64,000 bases of DNA from Hyphomicrobiales bacterium (GTDB lineage Bacteria; Pseudomonadota; Alphaproteobacteria; Rhizobiales; Beijerinckiaceae): NCBI GenBank assembly GCA_027484655.1, contig JAIXSM010000027.1, positions 248,001-312,000 of the forward strand, in the 5' to 3' direction. Numbering within the stretch: the stretch's first letter is position 1; every line of letters starts with the position of its first letter. The notes below the pieces were generated by a model. It saw only the letters and a list, made by a program, of their open reading frames with translations, did no database searches and was not told the origin of the DNA. Positions 44,523-52,357 of this stretch are shown one piece after another. A program made the translations under genes and the position numbers.

Positions 44523-45533
44523 ATGGACAACCGTACAGCACTCGTCACCGGCAGCGCCGGCTTCATCGGCTTCCATCTGGCGCAGCTCCTGCTGCGGGAG
44601 GGCTGGCGGGTCCATGGTTATGATGGGCTTACTGACTACTACGATGTCTCCCTCAAGCAGCGGCGTCACGACATCCTCCATCAGCATGCAGGGTTCTCCT
44701 CAACCCGGGCGATGCTTGAAGACGAAGCCCGCCTTCGCGACGTCTGCGATGCTGTTCGCCCGGATGTCATCGTTCATCTGGCGGCGCAGGCCGGCGTTCG
44801 CTACAGCCTCGAAAATCCGCGCGCATACCTTGAGTCCAATCTCGTTGGCGCATTCAACGTGCTTGAGTGCGCGCGTCGCCTTTCCGTGCCGCATCTTCTG
44901 ATGGCTTCAACCAGCTCCGTGTATGGGGCGAATGAGGAGTTGCCGTTCTCCGAGAACCAGAAAGCCGATACGCCGCTTACATTTTACGCTGCGACGAAGA
45001 AGGCCAACGAAGTCATGGCTCACGCGTACGCGCACCTTCATGGGCTGCCGACGACCATGTTTCGGTTCTTCACTGTTTATGGTCCCTGGGGTCGACCCGA
45101 CATGGCGCTCTTCAAGTTCACGAAAGGGATTATCGAAGGGAGCCCCATCGACATCTACAACAACGGCGATATGTGGCGCGACTTCACCTATGTGGACGAT
45201 CTCGTGCGCGGTGTGCGCGCGCTGATGGATGCGGCGCCCGGAGGGCCCGCCACGCGCGTGGAGGGAGATTCGCTATCGCCTGCCGCGCCATTCCGTATCG
45301 TCAACATCGGAAATTCAGAGAAGGTTCGCTTGCTCGACTTTGTTGAGGCGATCGAACAGGAGGTCGGCCAAAAGGCCATTCGCCGTTACATGCCCATGCA
45401 AGCAGGCGATGTGCTTGCCACATGGGCCGACGCGTCATTGCTTGAAAGACTGACGGGCGAGAGGCCGCATACGCCCCTGCGGGAGGGCGTGGCACAATTC
45501 GTAGCCTGGTACAGGAACTATTACGAAAGATGA
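44523..45533 (+). CDS. UDP-glucuronate 4-epimerase (NAD-dependent epimerase, LspL/Cap1J-like)
   Basis: A 336-residue extended SDR that should interconvert UDP-glucuronate and UDP-galacturonate. The NAD loop is TGSAGFIGFH, the active site is S-S-V-Y-G plus Y-x3-K in YAATKKANE, and FFTVYGPWGRPDMALFKF is the characteristic uronate-epimerase segment. MWRDFTYVDDLV is also family-typical. GAGG stands five bases before ATG 44523. It would supply galacturonate, an acidic sugar common in capsules. It has its own upstream control region rather than joining the main operon. Confidence 0.92.
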   Translation: MDNRTALVTGSAGFIGFHLAQLLLREGWRVHGYDGLTDYYDVSLKQRRHDILHQHAGFSSTRAMLEDEARLRDVCDAVRPDVIVHLAAQAGVRYSLENPRAYLESNLVGAFNVLECARRLSVPHLLMASTSSVYGANEELPFSENQKADTPLTFYAATKKANEVMAHAYAHLHGLPTTMFRFFTVYGPWGRPDMALFKFTKGIIEGSPIDIYNNGDMWRDFTYVDDLVRGVRALMDAAPGGPATRVEGDSLSPAAPFRIVNIGNSEKVRLLDFVEAIEQEVGQKAIRRYMPMQAGDVLATWADASLLERLTGERPHTPLREGVAQFVAWYRNYYER

Positions 45534-45588
45534 GCCGCGTGTCGATGCGGCGCGCCCGATGCAAGCGAGCCCGGCGCGGCGCTGCTCC

Positions 45589-45918
45589 TCAGCGTCGGCG
45601 GTCTATGCTGTTCACAGCGCTCTTCAAGGATGTGCTGAATCCACGCAGGCCCGATGAAATCGCAAAGTAGTCCAGACCGGAGCGCTGCTTGTGTTCGATC
45701 AGTCCGCTGTCCTTGAGATTCGCGACCTTCCGGTATGCGGTCGAACGTGAGGTGAGGCCCGCGGCCAGCACATCCTGCATGGCGGGCTGGCGGCCCTCCG
45801 CCAGTTCACCTGCGATGAAGCCGAAAATGGCGCGCTCTTCGGGATCCAGTTCAGCGAGTCCGTACTTGTGTTCGAGAGTCGACAGCGCGCTGAAGAGACG
45901 GGCGAGTGTCTGAGACAT
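45589..45918 (-). CDS. Small winged-helix (MarR-like) transcriptional regulator
   Basis: A 109-residue DNA-binding protein. Residues about 20-85 form a winged helix, with MQDVLAAGLTSRSTAYRKVANLKDSGLIEH as helix-turn-helix and recognition helix, followed by a short wing. It lacks the long dimerisation helices of full MarR proteins. GGAAA precedes the start. It faces the epimerase gene convergently and may be a local regulator of the polysaccharide locus; no operator was found. Confidence 0.75.
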   Translation of the reverse strand: MSQTLARLFSALSTLEHKYGLAELDPEERAIFGFIAGELAEGRQPAMQDVLAAGLTSRSTAYRKVANLKDSGLIEHKQRSGLDYFAISSGLRGFSTSLKSAVNSIDRRR

Positions 45919-46262
45919 TTTTCCAAAGCCGTACGAATGACATAGGCAAAGCCGTGCCCTTAATGCTCCTTCTCGGCTGAGAATGTCCAGTGTCTCCCGG
46001 CCTTCAGACGCAAGAAAAATGATGTCGTTGTAAGTTTGCTTTAGCCGTCGTCACCGTGGCGCAACAAAGCGGGCGGAATGTCCAACGATGGCGGTGCAGG
46101 CGCCCGTTTTGAAGGCAATCAAACAGCTTTTGTGATTACTCTCTCAAGCGGACAGTGAACTCTGCTCCAGGAAACATCAGGCAGTCGGTCGGCCTGCGGC
46201 ATGGAAATTTCTGGTGTGCGCAGCTGAGACATTCAAGCCGTCGTAATATTTATGACATAATA
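45919..46262. other. Gene-free stretch
   Basis: About 345 bases before the terminator of the TctC gene. No gene, RNA or clear repeat seen. It presumably carries the promoter of the small regulator at 45918. Confidence 0.5.
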
Positions 46263-46286
46263 GCGACCGCGATGTCTCGCGGTCGC
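46263..46286 (-). terminator. Hairpin terminator of the TctC-like gene
   Basis: GCGACCGCGA (46263-46272) and TCGCGGTCGC (46277-46286) form a perfect ten-base-pair stem with a four-base loop, 11 bases after the stop codon of the minus-strand gene. The following minus-strand bases TATTATG are T-rich but not a full T run. Confidence 0.65.
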
Positions 46287-46296
46287 TTATGAGTTG

Positions 46297-47292
46297 TTAC
46301 TTTTGCTCGGCGGCGAGGCGTTCCAGGACAGGCCGCCACATGGTTTGTTCTTCTCTGGCGAAGGCGATGACCTGCTCAGGGTTCATGTCGCCGGGAAAAG
46401 AACCGAGCTGTGCGAACCGCGAGATCACTTCAGCTCGGGCGAGCACAGTCTTGAGGTCCGCCGACACCTTGCGAATGACCGTGTCTGGCGTGCCCACAGG
46501 CGCCAGCGCGACGTTCCATCCGCCCGAGCGGAAGCCGGGCAGGGTTTCGGCCATGGTCGGCAGCTTCTCGAAGCCGCTCAGCCGCTTGTCGGATGTCGCG
46601 GCCAATCCCTTGATGAGGTTGCCCTCAATCGCGCCGCCGACGCCCGGGTAGCCATCAAGCACGATGCCGACGCGACCCGACGTGACGTCGTTCATGGCCG
46701 CGGCCGGCCCGCCTGCATAGGGGACGAACGTCAGGCGCACGCCCGCCATCTCCTGGAACAACTCCATGGTGAGATGGGTGATGCGGCCACGGCCCGTAGC
46801 GGCAAAGGACACCTCTCCGGGACGCTTCTTGGCAAGTTCGATAAGCTCCGGCACCGTCGAGACGCCCAGCTTGTGGGACACGCCGATAAACATCGGCTGT
46901 GTCATCACGAGGCCGATGGGTTTGAAATCCTTCGGCAGCTCGATGGGCAGGTTGGGCGAAACGCCCGGCGCTCCGCGCAGCGCAAGGAAGGTCGAGGCGG
47001 CCGGCATGAACAGCGTGTATCCGTCCGCCTCCGCCTGTTTCGCAGCGCCCACAGAGATTCCACCACCTGCGCCGGGCTGGTTCACAACGACGACCTGTTG
47101 GCCCCAGATCTGGCTGAACTGCTCCGCCACCACACGTATGATGACGTCGTTGGAACTGCCGGCTGCGGAGTCCGAGATGATGCGCACCGGCTTCGAGGGG
47201 TAGGGGGTCTGGGCTTGCGCCCCCGTTGAAAGGCTTGCGGCGATGATGATCCCGGCGCCTATGCGCCGTGTCAGTGTCCAACCGGATTGCAT
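46297..47292 (-). CDS. TctC/Bug-family tripartite tricarboxylate transporter substrate-binding protein
   Basis: A 331-residue secreted binding protein of the classical Bug type. Signal peptide about 1-27 (STGAQA). The mature start YPSKPVRIISDSAAGSSNDVIIRVVAEQ and the NQPGAGGGISVGAAKQAEADGYTL segment are canonical. FAATGRGRITHLTMELFQ and VPYAGGPAAAMNDVTSGRV follow the family pattern. GGGGGAAAC precedes the ATG. This is a different subgroup from the FYKG-type proteins at 2984, 4090 and 48414. No TctAB genes adjacent. Confidence 0.92.
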   Translation of the reverse strand: MQSGWTLTRRIGAGIIIAASLSTGAQAQTPYPSKPVRIISDSAAGSSNDVIIRVVAEQFSQIWGQQVVVVNQPGAGGGISVGAAKQAEADGYTLFMPAASTFLALRGAPGVSPNLPIELPKDFKPIGLVMTQPMFIGVSHKLGVSTVPELIELAKKRPGEVSFAATGRGRITHLTMELFQEMAGVRLTFVPYAGGPAAAMNDVTSGRVGIVLDGYPGVGGAIEGNLIKGLAATSDKRLSGFEKLPTMAETLPGFRSGGWNVALAPVGTPDTVIRKVSADLKTVLARAEVISRFAQLGSFPGDMNPEQVIAFAREEQTMWRPVLERLAAEQK

Positions 47293-47340
47293 GATGTTTC
47301 CCCCTTCATCGCTTCAGCAGTATTTGCGCGCTTGTTTCGC

Positions 47341-48342
47341 TCATCTAGAGTCTGGCCATGCCCATGTCCATGCCGCACCGGCCTTCATCCATGCGGGCAT
47401 GAAGGGCAGGGAAGCCACGGCCTCGACGCTCAGGGACAGCAGGGCTGCGCCCACCAGCGATACCAAAGTCCCGAGGATCAGCCGCGCGCTAAACACTTCG
47501 TGCTCGCGGTTCATGATCCATCCGAAGAGGATCCGGAATACGAGGGACAGGCGCTGGATCGGGGCCACGACAGTGACTGGCGCCACCGCAAGCGCCATGT
47601 AGCGCAGCATTTGCGAGACGCCCACGAGAACTCCTGCGAATGCGAACCAGCGGGCGTTTTCAGGGCGCACGCTCGCCACCGATTGCGACGAGCCCGTGAC
47701 GACGATCACCACAGCGACGACCACTGACGCGGCGAGATAGGATACGGCGCCTCCGGCGAGGCTTGCGCCGACTCCTGCATGCTCGACCGCCATTCGCACG
47801 AGGATGGGGCTGCACCCGTAACCAAGCGCTGAAAGGCCGGCGAACAGATAACCCTCCGCATAGAGCGGCTGGAAGCCAGGCTTGGGCTCCTTGGCTTTCG
47901 CGTCCGGGCGCTTCTTCTTGCCAAGTTCGACCGCGAGCATCGGCCCGAACAGCACCAGCAGGATGCCGGCGATCTTGATGCCGGTCATCGTTTCTCCCAG
48001 CAGGGCGATGGCGAGCACGAGCGAGATGATGACGCTTGATTCTTGCAGCGGTCCGGCGAGGTTTGAGCCGATCGCCTTCACAGCGCGGTAGTTGCAATAG
48101 CGGCCCCACGCGAAGTGGAGCACGCCAGCCAGAGCCAGATAGAACCACGCAGTCCAGTCGAACGCCCTGAACGCCTCGAAGCCGTCAAGGATGAGCGCCC
48201 CGATAACAAACATCGGCACGCCGATCGGAACCGAGATCGCGAGAGCTTGAAGCGCTGTCCCTGTGAGTACGCCGCGGCGCGCGAACGCGTTGTTGAGCGC
48301 AAACGTCCCCGCCGAACACAACGCGAGAAAGGCTCCAAGCAT
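47341..48342 (-). CDS. EamA/DMT-family permease
   Basis: A 333-residue inner-membrane protein with ten predicted helices arranged as two EamA repeats (about 1-140 and 165-310) joined by a charged loop rich in lysine and proline. The helix ILLVLFGPMLAVELG ends repeat 1, and LILGTLVSLVGAALLSL ends repeat 2. Such proteins export or import small metabolites, but no substrate can be named. It lies between two TctC-like genes on the same strand and may share their transcript. Confidence 0.85.
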   Translation of the reverse strand: MLGAFLALCSAGTFALNNAFARRGVLTGTALQALAISVPIGVPMFVIGALILDGFEAFRAFDWTAWFYLALAGVLHFAWGRYCNYRAVKAIGSNLAGPLQESSVIISLVLAIALLGETMTGIKIAGILLVLFGPMLAVELGKKKRPDAKAKEPKPGFQPLYAEGYLFAGLSALGYGCSPILVRMAVEHAGVGASLAGGAVSYLAASVVVAVVIVVTGSSQSVASVRPENARWFAFAGVLVGVSQMLRYMALAVAPVTVVAPIQRLSLVFRILFGWIMNREHEVFSARLILGTLVSLVGAALLSLSVEAVASLPFMPAWMKAGAAWTWAWPDSR

Positions 48343-48413
48343 TCAACCAGTCCTCGCCTTGGCCACAGCCCCTGTCACAGTGAGGGCGCGCCTCACGCGC
48401 GCCCCGCCTGAGG

Positions 48414-49442
48414 TCACTCCTGTCGCTGCAGCTTTCTGATCTGATCGATGATGGCTGGCGATGCGCGGTAGGCTTCCGCAATCATCTCGTGGATCTGCTC
48501 TCCCGTGCGCGGCGTGTCGGCGCCCAGATTGATCTTCGCCTGTTCGGCGAGGAAATCGGCGTCCGTTATTGTCGCCTGGAAGGATTTGCGCATGGCGGCA
48601 ACGCGCTCCTTCGGCGTGTCCGGCGGCAGCAGGTAGGGCCGGCCGATACCCAAAGGCGCGACAGCCACCCGCCACAGCGCGCGGTGCTCGTCGCTTTTCA
48701 GCACGTCAAAGATAAAGGGCGTATCCTTGAGCTCGGGCTCACGATCGGCGCCGTACTGGATGAGAAGGTTTACTTTCTTCTCGGGGATCCACGTCGGGCG
48801 CGTGGCCATGAGGCTGTTGTAGAACGCGCTGGGATACCCATCGAGTTCGCCACGCTCCATCGCGAGCAGAGCGTCGTTCTGGCCGGGATAGCCGACAATC
48901 ATGCGCAACTTGAGCCCAAGCGTATTGTTCAGCATGCGGCCGTAGAAACTCGGCGTTGAGGCCGCGCCTGATGAACCGAGTCTCAGTTCAATGCTTCTGG
49001 CTTCTTCAAGAGTCTTTGCTTTTGCGCCCGCCCAGACTGTGAGAATCCCGACCTCCACGCTGGGGGAACCTAGCCAGTTGAAGCGCAGGGCGTCGTAGTT
49101 CGCCTGCGCTGTGCCGTAGAGCGGCTCGAACGGCGTGTTGTTTTGCACGGCGCCGATCACGCTCCCGTCGCGCGCGGCCACCGTGTAGAGGTGGTTCGTC
49201 GCGGTGATTCCTCCTGCGCCTGGCATGTTGCGCACGACGATCTGCGGATTGCCGGGGATGTGGCGCGGCAGGTGCCGCGACATGAGCCGTGCAAGCGTGT
49301 CGTACCCGCCGCCAGTGCTTGAGCTGACCACGAGGCTCACCGTGCGCCCCTTGTAGAACTCCTCAATGGGGTTCGCCATGCTTGGCCCGGTGGCCGCAAC
49401 CAGACAAAGCGCGGGCAAAGTCGCCCGAATGTTCATGCGCAT
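48414..49442 (-). CDS. TctC/Bug-like extracytoplasmic solute-binding protein (FYKG subgroup)
   Basis: A 342-residue secreted protein with a signal peptide of about 23 residues (SMA). The mature part reads EEFYKGRTVSLVVSSSTGGGYDTLARLMSRHLPRHIPG, very close in layout to the products at 2984 and 4090. A PGAGG loop and VGYPGQNDALLAMERGELDG are also shared. The start may be ATG 49442 or the second ATG two codons on. Adjacent genes include an EamA permease and an SDR. No TctAB genes nearby. Confidence 0.87.
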   Translation of the reverse strand: MRMNIRATLPALCLVAATGPSMANPIEEFYKGRTVSLVVSSSTGGGYDTLARLMSRHLPRHIPGNPQIVVRNMPGAGGITATNHLYTVAARDGSVIGAVQNNTPFEPLYGTAQANYDALRFNWLGSPSVEVGILTVWAGAKAKTLEEARSIELRLGSSGAASTPSFYGRMLNNTLGLKLRMIVGYPGQNDALLAMERGELDGYPSAFYNSLMATRPTWIPEKKVNLLIQYGADREPELKDTPFIFDVLKSDEHRALWRVAVAPLGIGRPYLLPPDTPKERVAAMRKSFQATITDADFLAEQAKINLGADTPRTGEQIHEMIAEAYRASPAIIDQIRKLQRQE

Positions 49443-49543
49443 GAGAATGGCCTATCCTTTGGTTGTCGCTGAGGCCGAAGCTAGCAACACGCGTGCCGCG
49501 ATCAAGCTTCCGCTCCCGGCCGTATGGCGAGAAGACCTGGCGT

Positions 49544-50335
49544 CTACGCTTGCGTCTTCGCCCCTCCCTTGAAGGCCAGATAGCCTCCGTCGATGAGCAG
49601 GTCGGCGCCGGTCATGAATGACGACTCGTCGCTGGCCAGGAACACCGCGCCAGCGGCGATCTCGTCCACTGTTCCGGTTCGTTTGAGCAGATAGAGAGGC
49701 CCGCGCGTCCGGTTTGCGATCTCGCGCGTGCCGAAGCGCCGTAGCGAGCGTTCCGTGTCGATAGCCCCGGGCGAGAGGGAGTTCACGCGTATGTTGTCCT
49801 CCGCGTGGTCGCAGGCAAGGCACGTCGTCAACTGGATGAGCGCCGCCTTTGTCGTCGAGTATGGCGCCCGCCCGGGGACGCCGATCTGGCCGAGCTGGGA
49901 TGCAATGTTGATGATCGTTCCTCCGCCAGCCGACCTGATGTGCGGCACCGCGTATTTGCTCATGGTCCATGGCCCGGTGAGATTTACGGCCAAGGCCTTG
50001 TTCCAGTCAGCGAGCGTCAAGGTCTCGACGGTGCCGTCGGGCGTGACGGCCGCCGCGACATTGACGAGGCTCGTCAACTTGCCGAAGTGGGTGGTCGCCG
50101 CCCTAACGGCTTCCGCGCAGGAACTCTCTTCAGCGACGTCGAGGTGGATGGCGATGGCTTGTCCGCCGGCGTCGGTTATGGCGCGGGCTGCCGCCTGAGC
50201 GGCCTCCAGTCGCACGTCCGCCACCGCAATCGCAGCGCCTTCCTGAGCGAATCGGCGCGCAATGGCGCCGCCGATTTCCCCGCCGGCGCCGGTGATCAGC
50301 GCAACGCGCCCCATGAGTGAATGAGAGGCGCCCAT
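49544..50335 (-). CDS. Short-chain dehydrogenase/reductase (FabG-like)
   Basis: A 263-residue classical SDR. NAD(P) loop TGAGGEIG, NVAAAV in place of the usual NNAG, catalytic S in NIASQLGQ and Y-x3-K in YSTTKAA, then PGAIDT and the C-terminal GADLLIDGGY. GGGAG precedes ATG 50335 by seven bases. It diverges from the isochorismatase-like gene, with two palindromes between them. Likely oxidises or reduces a hydroxy/keto compound in the surrounding catabolic set; substrate unknown. Confidence 0.88.
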   Translation of the reverse strand: MGASHSLMGRVALITGAGGEIGGAIARRFAQEGAAIAVADVRLEAAQAAARAITDAGGQAIAIHLDVAEESSCAEAVRAATTHFGKLTSLVNVAAAVTPDGTVETLTLADWNKALAVNLTGPWTMSKYAVPHIRSAGGGTIINIASQLGQIGVPGRAPYSTTKAALIQLTTCLACDHAEDNIRVNSLSPGAIDTERSLRRFGTREIANRTRGPLYLLKRTGTVDEIAAGAVFLASDESSFMTGADLLIDGGYLAFKGGAKTQA

Positions 50336-50352
50336 GCCCGTTCTCCCGCTCC

Positions 50353-50401
50353 CCGCAGTACTTTCTGCGGTCAGCTTAAATGTTTGCCGCGCTTGCGCAA
50401 G
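50353..50401. promoter_or_regulatory. Palindromes in the divergent SDR / isochorismatase promoter region
   Basis: CCGCAG (50353-50358) and CTGCGG (50365-50370) form a perfect inverted repeat with a six-base spacer. CTTGCGCAAG (50392-50401) is a perfect ten-base palindrome. Both lie in the 109-base region between divergent genes and could be operators. No regulator gene is adjacent. Confidence 0.4.
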
Positions 50402-50444
50402 GTCACTACACTTCGCGCATCAACCACGGGAGAGAAACAGGATC

Positions 50445-51089
50445 ATGGCGAAGGTTTCGCGGCTCGATCCGGCGCTGTCCGCACAGCGGACGGGCCTTAT
50501 CATGTTCGATGCGCTCAACGGCTATCTGCATCCAAGGGATCCGGCGAAGGTTGCCTTCCTCGCCGAGCGCAACATCCTGCCGAACATGCAACGGCTGATC
50601 GCCGGCGCGCGTAAGGTGGGCATGACAACGTTCTATCCCAGCGGCGCTCACGCCGAGGATGGATCCGACACCGTGTCGCGCCTGACAGACACCGACATGG
50701 ATCTTGGCGCCGGGGGAGACGCTGCGAACCCGATCAAGCCGCGATTTTTCAAGGGCTCCACAGACGCGGATGTTGCTCCCGAAGTCGCTCCGGTTCCCGG
50801 CGACGTGGTGATTCCAAAACGACGCTGGAACTCGTTCTTCCAGACCGACCTCGATCTGCAACTGCGTGTGCGCGGCATCGACACAATCATCATCTGTGGC
50901 GGCTCCACCGATGTGGGCGTCGCAAGCACGCTGTTTGGCGCGCGTGATCTCGACTACGGCATCGTCGTCATCAAGGACGCCTGCTACTCCGCGCGGGGTA
51001 ATAACAACCAGTTCTTTATGGAGCGCGTGTTTCCCCGAATGGGTCGCGTGATGACGGTTGACCAGGCCGTCGCCCTGATGTGCCCTTAA
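50445..51089 (+). CDS. Isochorismatase-fold hydrolase lacking the usual cysteine
   Basis: A 214-residue protein of the isochorismatase/cysteine-hydrolase superfamily. The catalytic aspartate is in FDALNGYL and the lysine in PKRRWNSFF. At the place of the nucleophilic cysteine (usual pattern TxxCVxxT) it reads STDVGVAST, so glycine replaces cysteine. The same replacement occurs in true isochorismatases such as PhzD, which cleave a vinyl ether without a thiol nucleophile. ATG 50445 is preceded by AGGA. It is followed by the dienelactone-hydrolase-like gene 11 bases on, with AAGGAG overlapping its end. Confidence 0.87.
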   Translation: MAKVSRLDPALSAQRTGLIMFDALNGYLHPRDPAKVAFLAERNILPNMQRLIAGARKVGMTTFYPSGAHAEDGSDTVSRLTDTDMDLGAGGDAANPIKPRFFKGSTDADVAPEVAPVPGDVVIPKRRWNSFFQTDLDLQLRVRGIDTIIICGGSTDVGVASTLFGARDLDYGIVVIKDACYSARGNNNQFFMERVFPRMGRVMTVDQAVALMCP

Positions 51090-51100
51090 GGAGATCGCCC

Positions 51101-51901
51101 ATGTCTATTCGTCTTGAAGATACTGTCTGCGCGAACGGTATGCCGGCGGTCATCGCCACGCCCGAAGGCGCGGGGCCGTTTCCGGTTGTCGTTCTCATGC
51201 ATGAGCGTTATGGCCTCGTGCAGCACACCCGCGATCAGGCCGCCCGCTGCGCGCGTGATGGCTACTTCGTCATCGCGCCGAACTTTTTCTTTCGGCATCC
51301 AGAGCAGGCCGTCCTCAACAAGGGCGATTCTCGCTACGACATGACCGATCCTGAGTCCGTTGAGTTGATGAACGCGGCGCTGGACGCCGTGCGCGCCAAT
51401 CCTGCTGCGGATATGGAGCGCATCGCGGTGGCCGGCTATTGCCAGACAGGGCGTCACCCGCTTGTCTACGCCGCCAAACACAAGATCGCGGCCGCCGTTG
51501 TGTGGTACGGCGCTGCGTCGCGGCGCGAGTGGGACGTCAGCGTCAACCAGCCCGAGCCGCTCGCAGATCTCATCGCTGCGATTGACTGCCCTGTGTTTGC
51601 AGCATTTGGCGCGGAAGATCACATCATCTCGGTGGATGACGTGCGTCGCTTCCGTAACACGCTCGAAGACGCAAAGAAGAGCTACGACATCCGCATCTAC
51701 GCCGGCGCGCCCCATGGCTGGCTCAATGACACCATGCCGGGTCGTTACCGTAAGCCGCAGGCCGAGGCGGCTTGGGTTGCGCAGCAGGCGTTTCTCAGCA
51801 AAGTCATGTCGGGAGCCATGCCCAAGGATGTCATTTCATGGACATTCGAGAGCGGCATGTCCACGAGCTACGATTTTTCGAAGAACCGCCGGCTCGAATG
51901 A
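51101..51901 (+). CDS. Dienelactone hydrolase family protein
   Basis: A 266-residue alpha/beta hydrolase. The triad is C114 in GYCQTGRH, D173 in FGAEDHI and H205 in GAPHGWLN, as in dienelactone hydrolases of aromatic degradation; the usual GYCLGG is changed to GYCQTG. MHERYGL near residue 34 matches the family oxyanion region. ATG 51101 has AAGGAG seven bases before it and follows the isochorismatase-like gene closely, so the two form an operon. A terminator follows at 51927. Confidence 0.9.
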   Translation: MSIRLEDTVCANGMPAVIATPEGAGPFPVVVLMHERYGLVQHTRDQAARCARDGYFVIAPNFFFRHPEQAVLNKGDSRYDMTDPESVELMNAALDAVRANPAADMERIAVAGYCQTGRHPLVYAAKHKIAAAVVWYGAASRREWDVSVNQPEPLADLIAAIDCPVFAAFGAEDHIISVDDVRRFRNTLEDAKKSYDIRIYAGAPHGWLNDTMPGRYRKPQAEAAWVAQQAFLSKVMSGAMPKDVISWTFESGMSTSYDFSKNRRLE

Positions 51902-51926
51902 GCGTCTTCAGAACTCTGGAAACAAG

Positions 51927-51953
51927 AACGCCGGCCCATGGGGCTGGCGTTTT
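51927..51953 (+). terminator. Rho-independent terminator after the dienelactone hydrolase gene
   Basis: AACGCCGGCCC and GGGCTGGCGTT pair with one G-T wobble around a short ATG-containing loop, followed by TTTTG. It lies 26 bases after the stop codon. Confidence 0.75.
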
Positions 51954-52021
51954 GCGTCCATGAGCTGTGTCACAGGAGGTCGGCGAGTCGCCGGCGTTGT
52001 CGCCGTTGCGGCAGTCACGTC

Positions 52022-52059
52022 CCGGCGACCGGCGCATTTTCCGGCGACCGGCGCATTTT
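52022..52059. repeat. 19-base tandem duplication
   Basis: CCGGCGACCGGCGCATTTT occurs twice head to tail, at 52022-52040 and 52041-52059, without mismatch; a partial third copy starts CCGGCC. Confidence 0.9.
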
Positions 52060-52084
52060 CCGGCCAAGCGCATATCGTTTGGCC

Positions 52085-52114
52085 GCAAGAAAATCCGCAA
52101 GAAAATCCGCAAGA
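52085..52114. repeat. 12-base tandem repeat, 2.5 copies
   Basis: GCAAGAAAATCC is repeated at 52085-52096 and 52097-52108, followed by GCAAGA. It directly precedes the dispersed palindromic element. Confidence 0.85.
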
Positions 52115-52164
52115 CAAAAACCAGAGCAGACGATCTGAAGCTATCAGAGCGGTTTCCGCCCTGG
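52099..52164. repeat. Dispersed palindromic intergenic element, copy 1
   Basis: A 42-base element at 52123-52164 begins AGAGCAGACG and ends CGGTTTCCGCCCTGG. It matches the element at 57948-57989 at most positions and has a central inverted repeat (CTGA..TCAG). Similarity extends upstream to an AAGAAAAT motif at 52099. Confidence 0.7.
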
Positions 52165-52357
52165 ATGCCGCGAACAGTTTCTTTCCTGCGGCGAGGAACC
52201 GCAGTCACGTCGCAAACCGCATCATGGGGCTGTTGCGAGTCTGTCCGGAGAGTCGTTTGATCGTTGGCCTTGCAGCCGACAGCAGCGCGGCTGGGATCTA
52301 TGACGGCATGAAACCGGAATTTGGCGACAAGCCGTCATCTAAATCGTTTTGACTGGT

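Larger units (their letters stand above)
51902..52357. other. Gene-free stretch with terminator and repeats
   Basis: About 455 bases between convergent genes. It contains the terminator at 51927, a 19-base tandem duplication at 52022, a 12-base tandem repeat at 52085 and one copy of a dispersed palindromic element ending at 52164. The remainder (52165-52357) shows nothing I can name. Confidence 0.7.

Noticed and set aside
52022-52114. Short-period repeats considered as a CRISPR array
   Set aside because: Units are 12 and 19 bases, head to tail without spacers, and no cas genes are present anywhere in the window.
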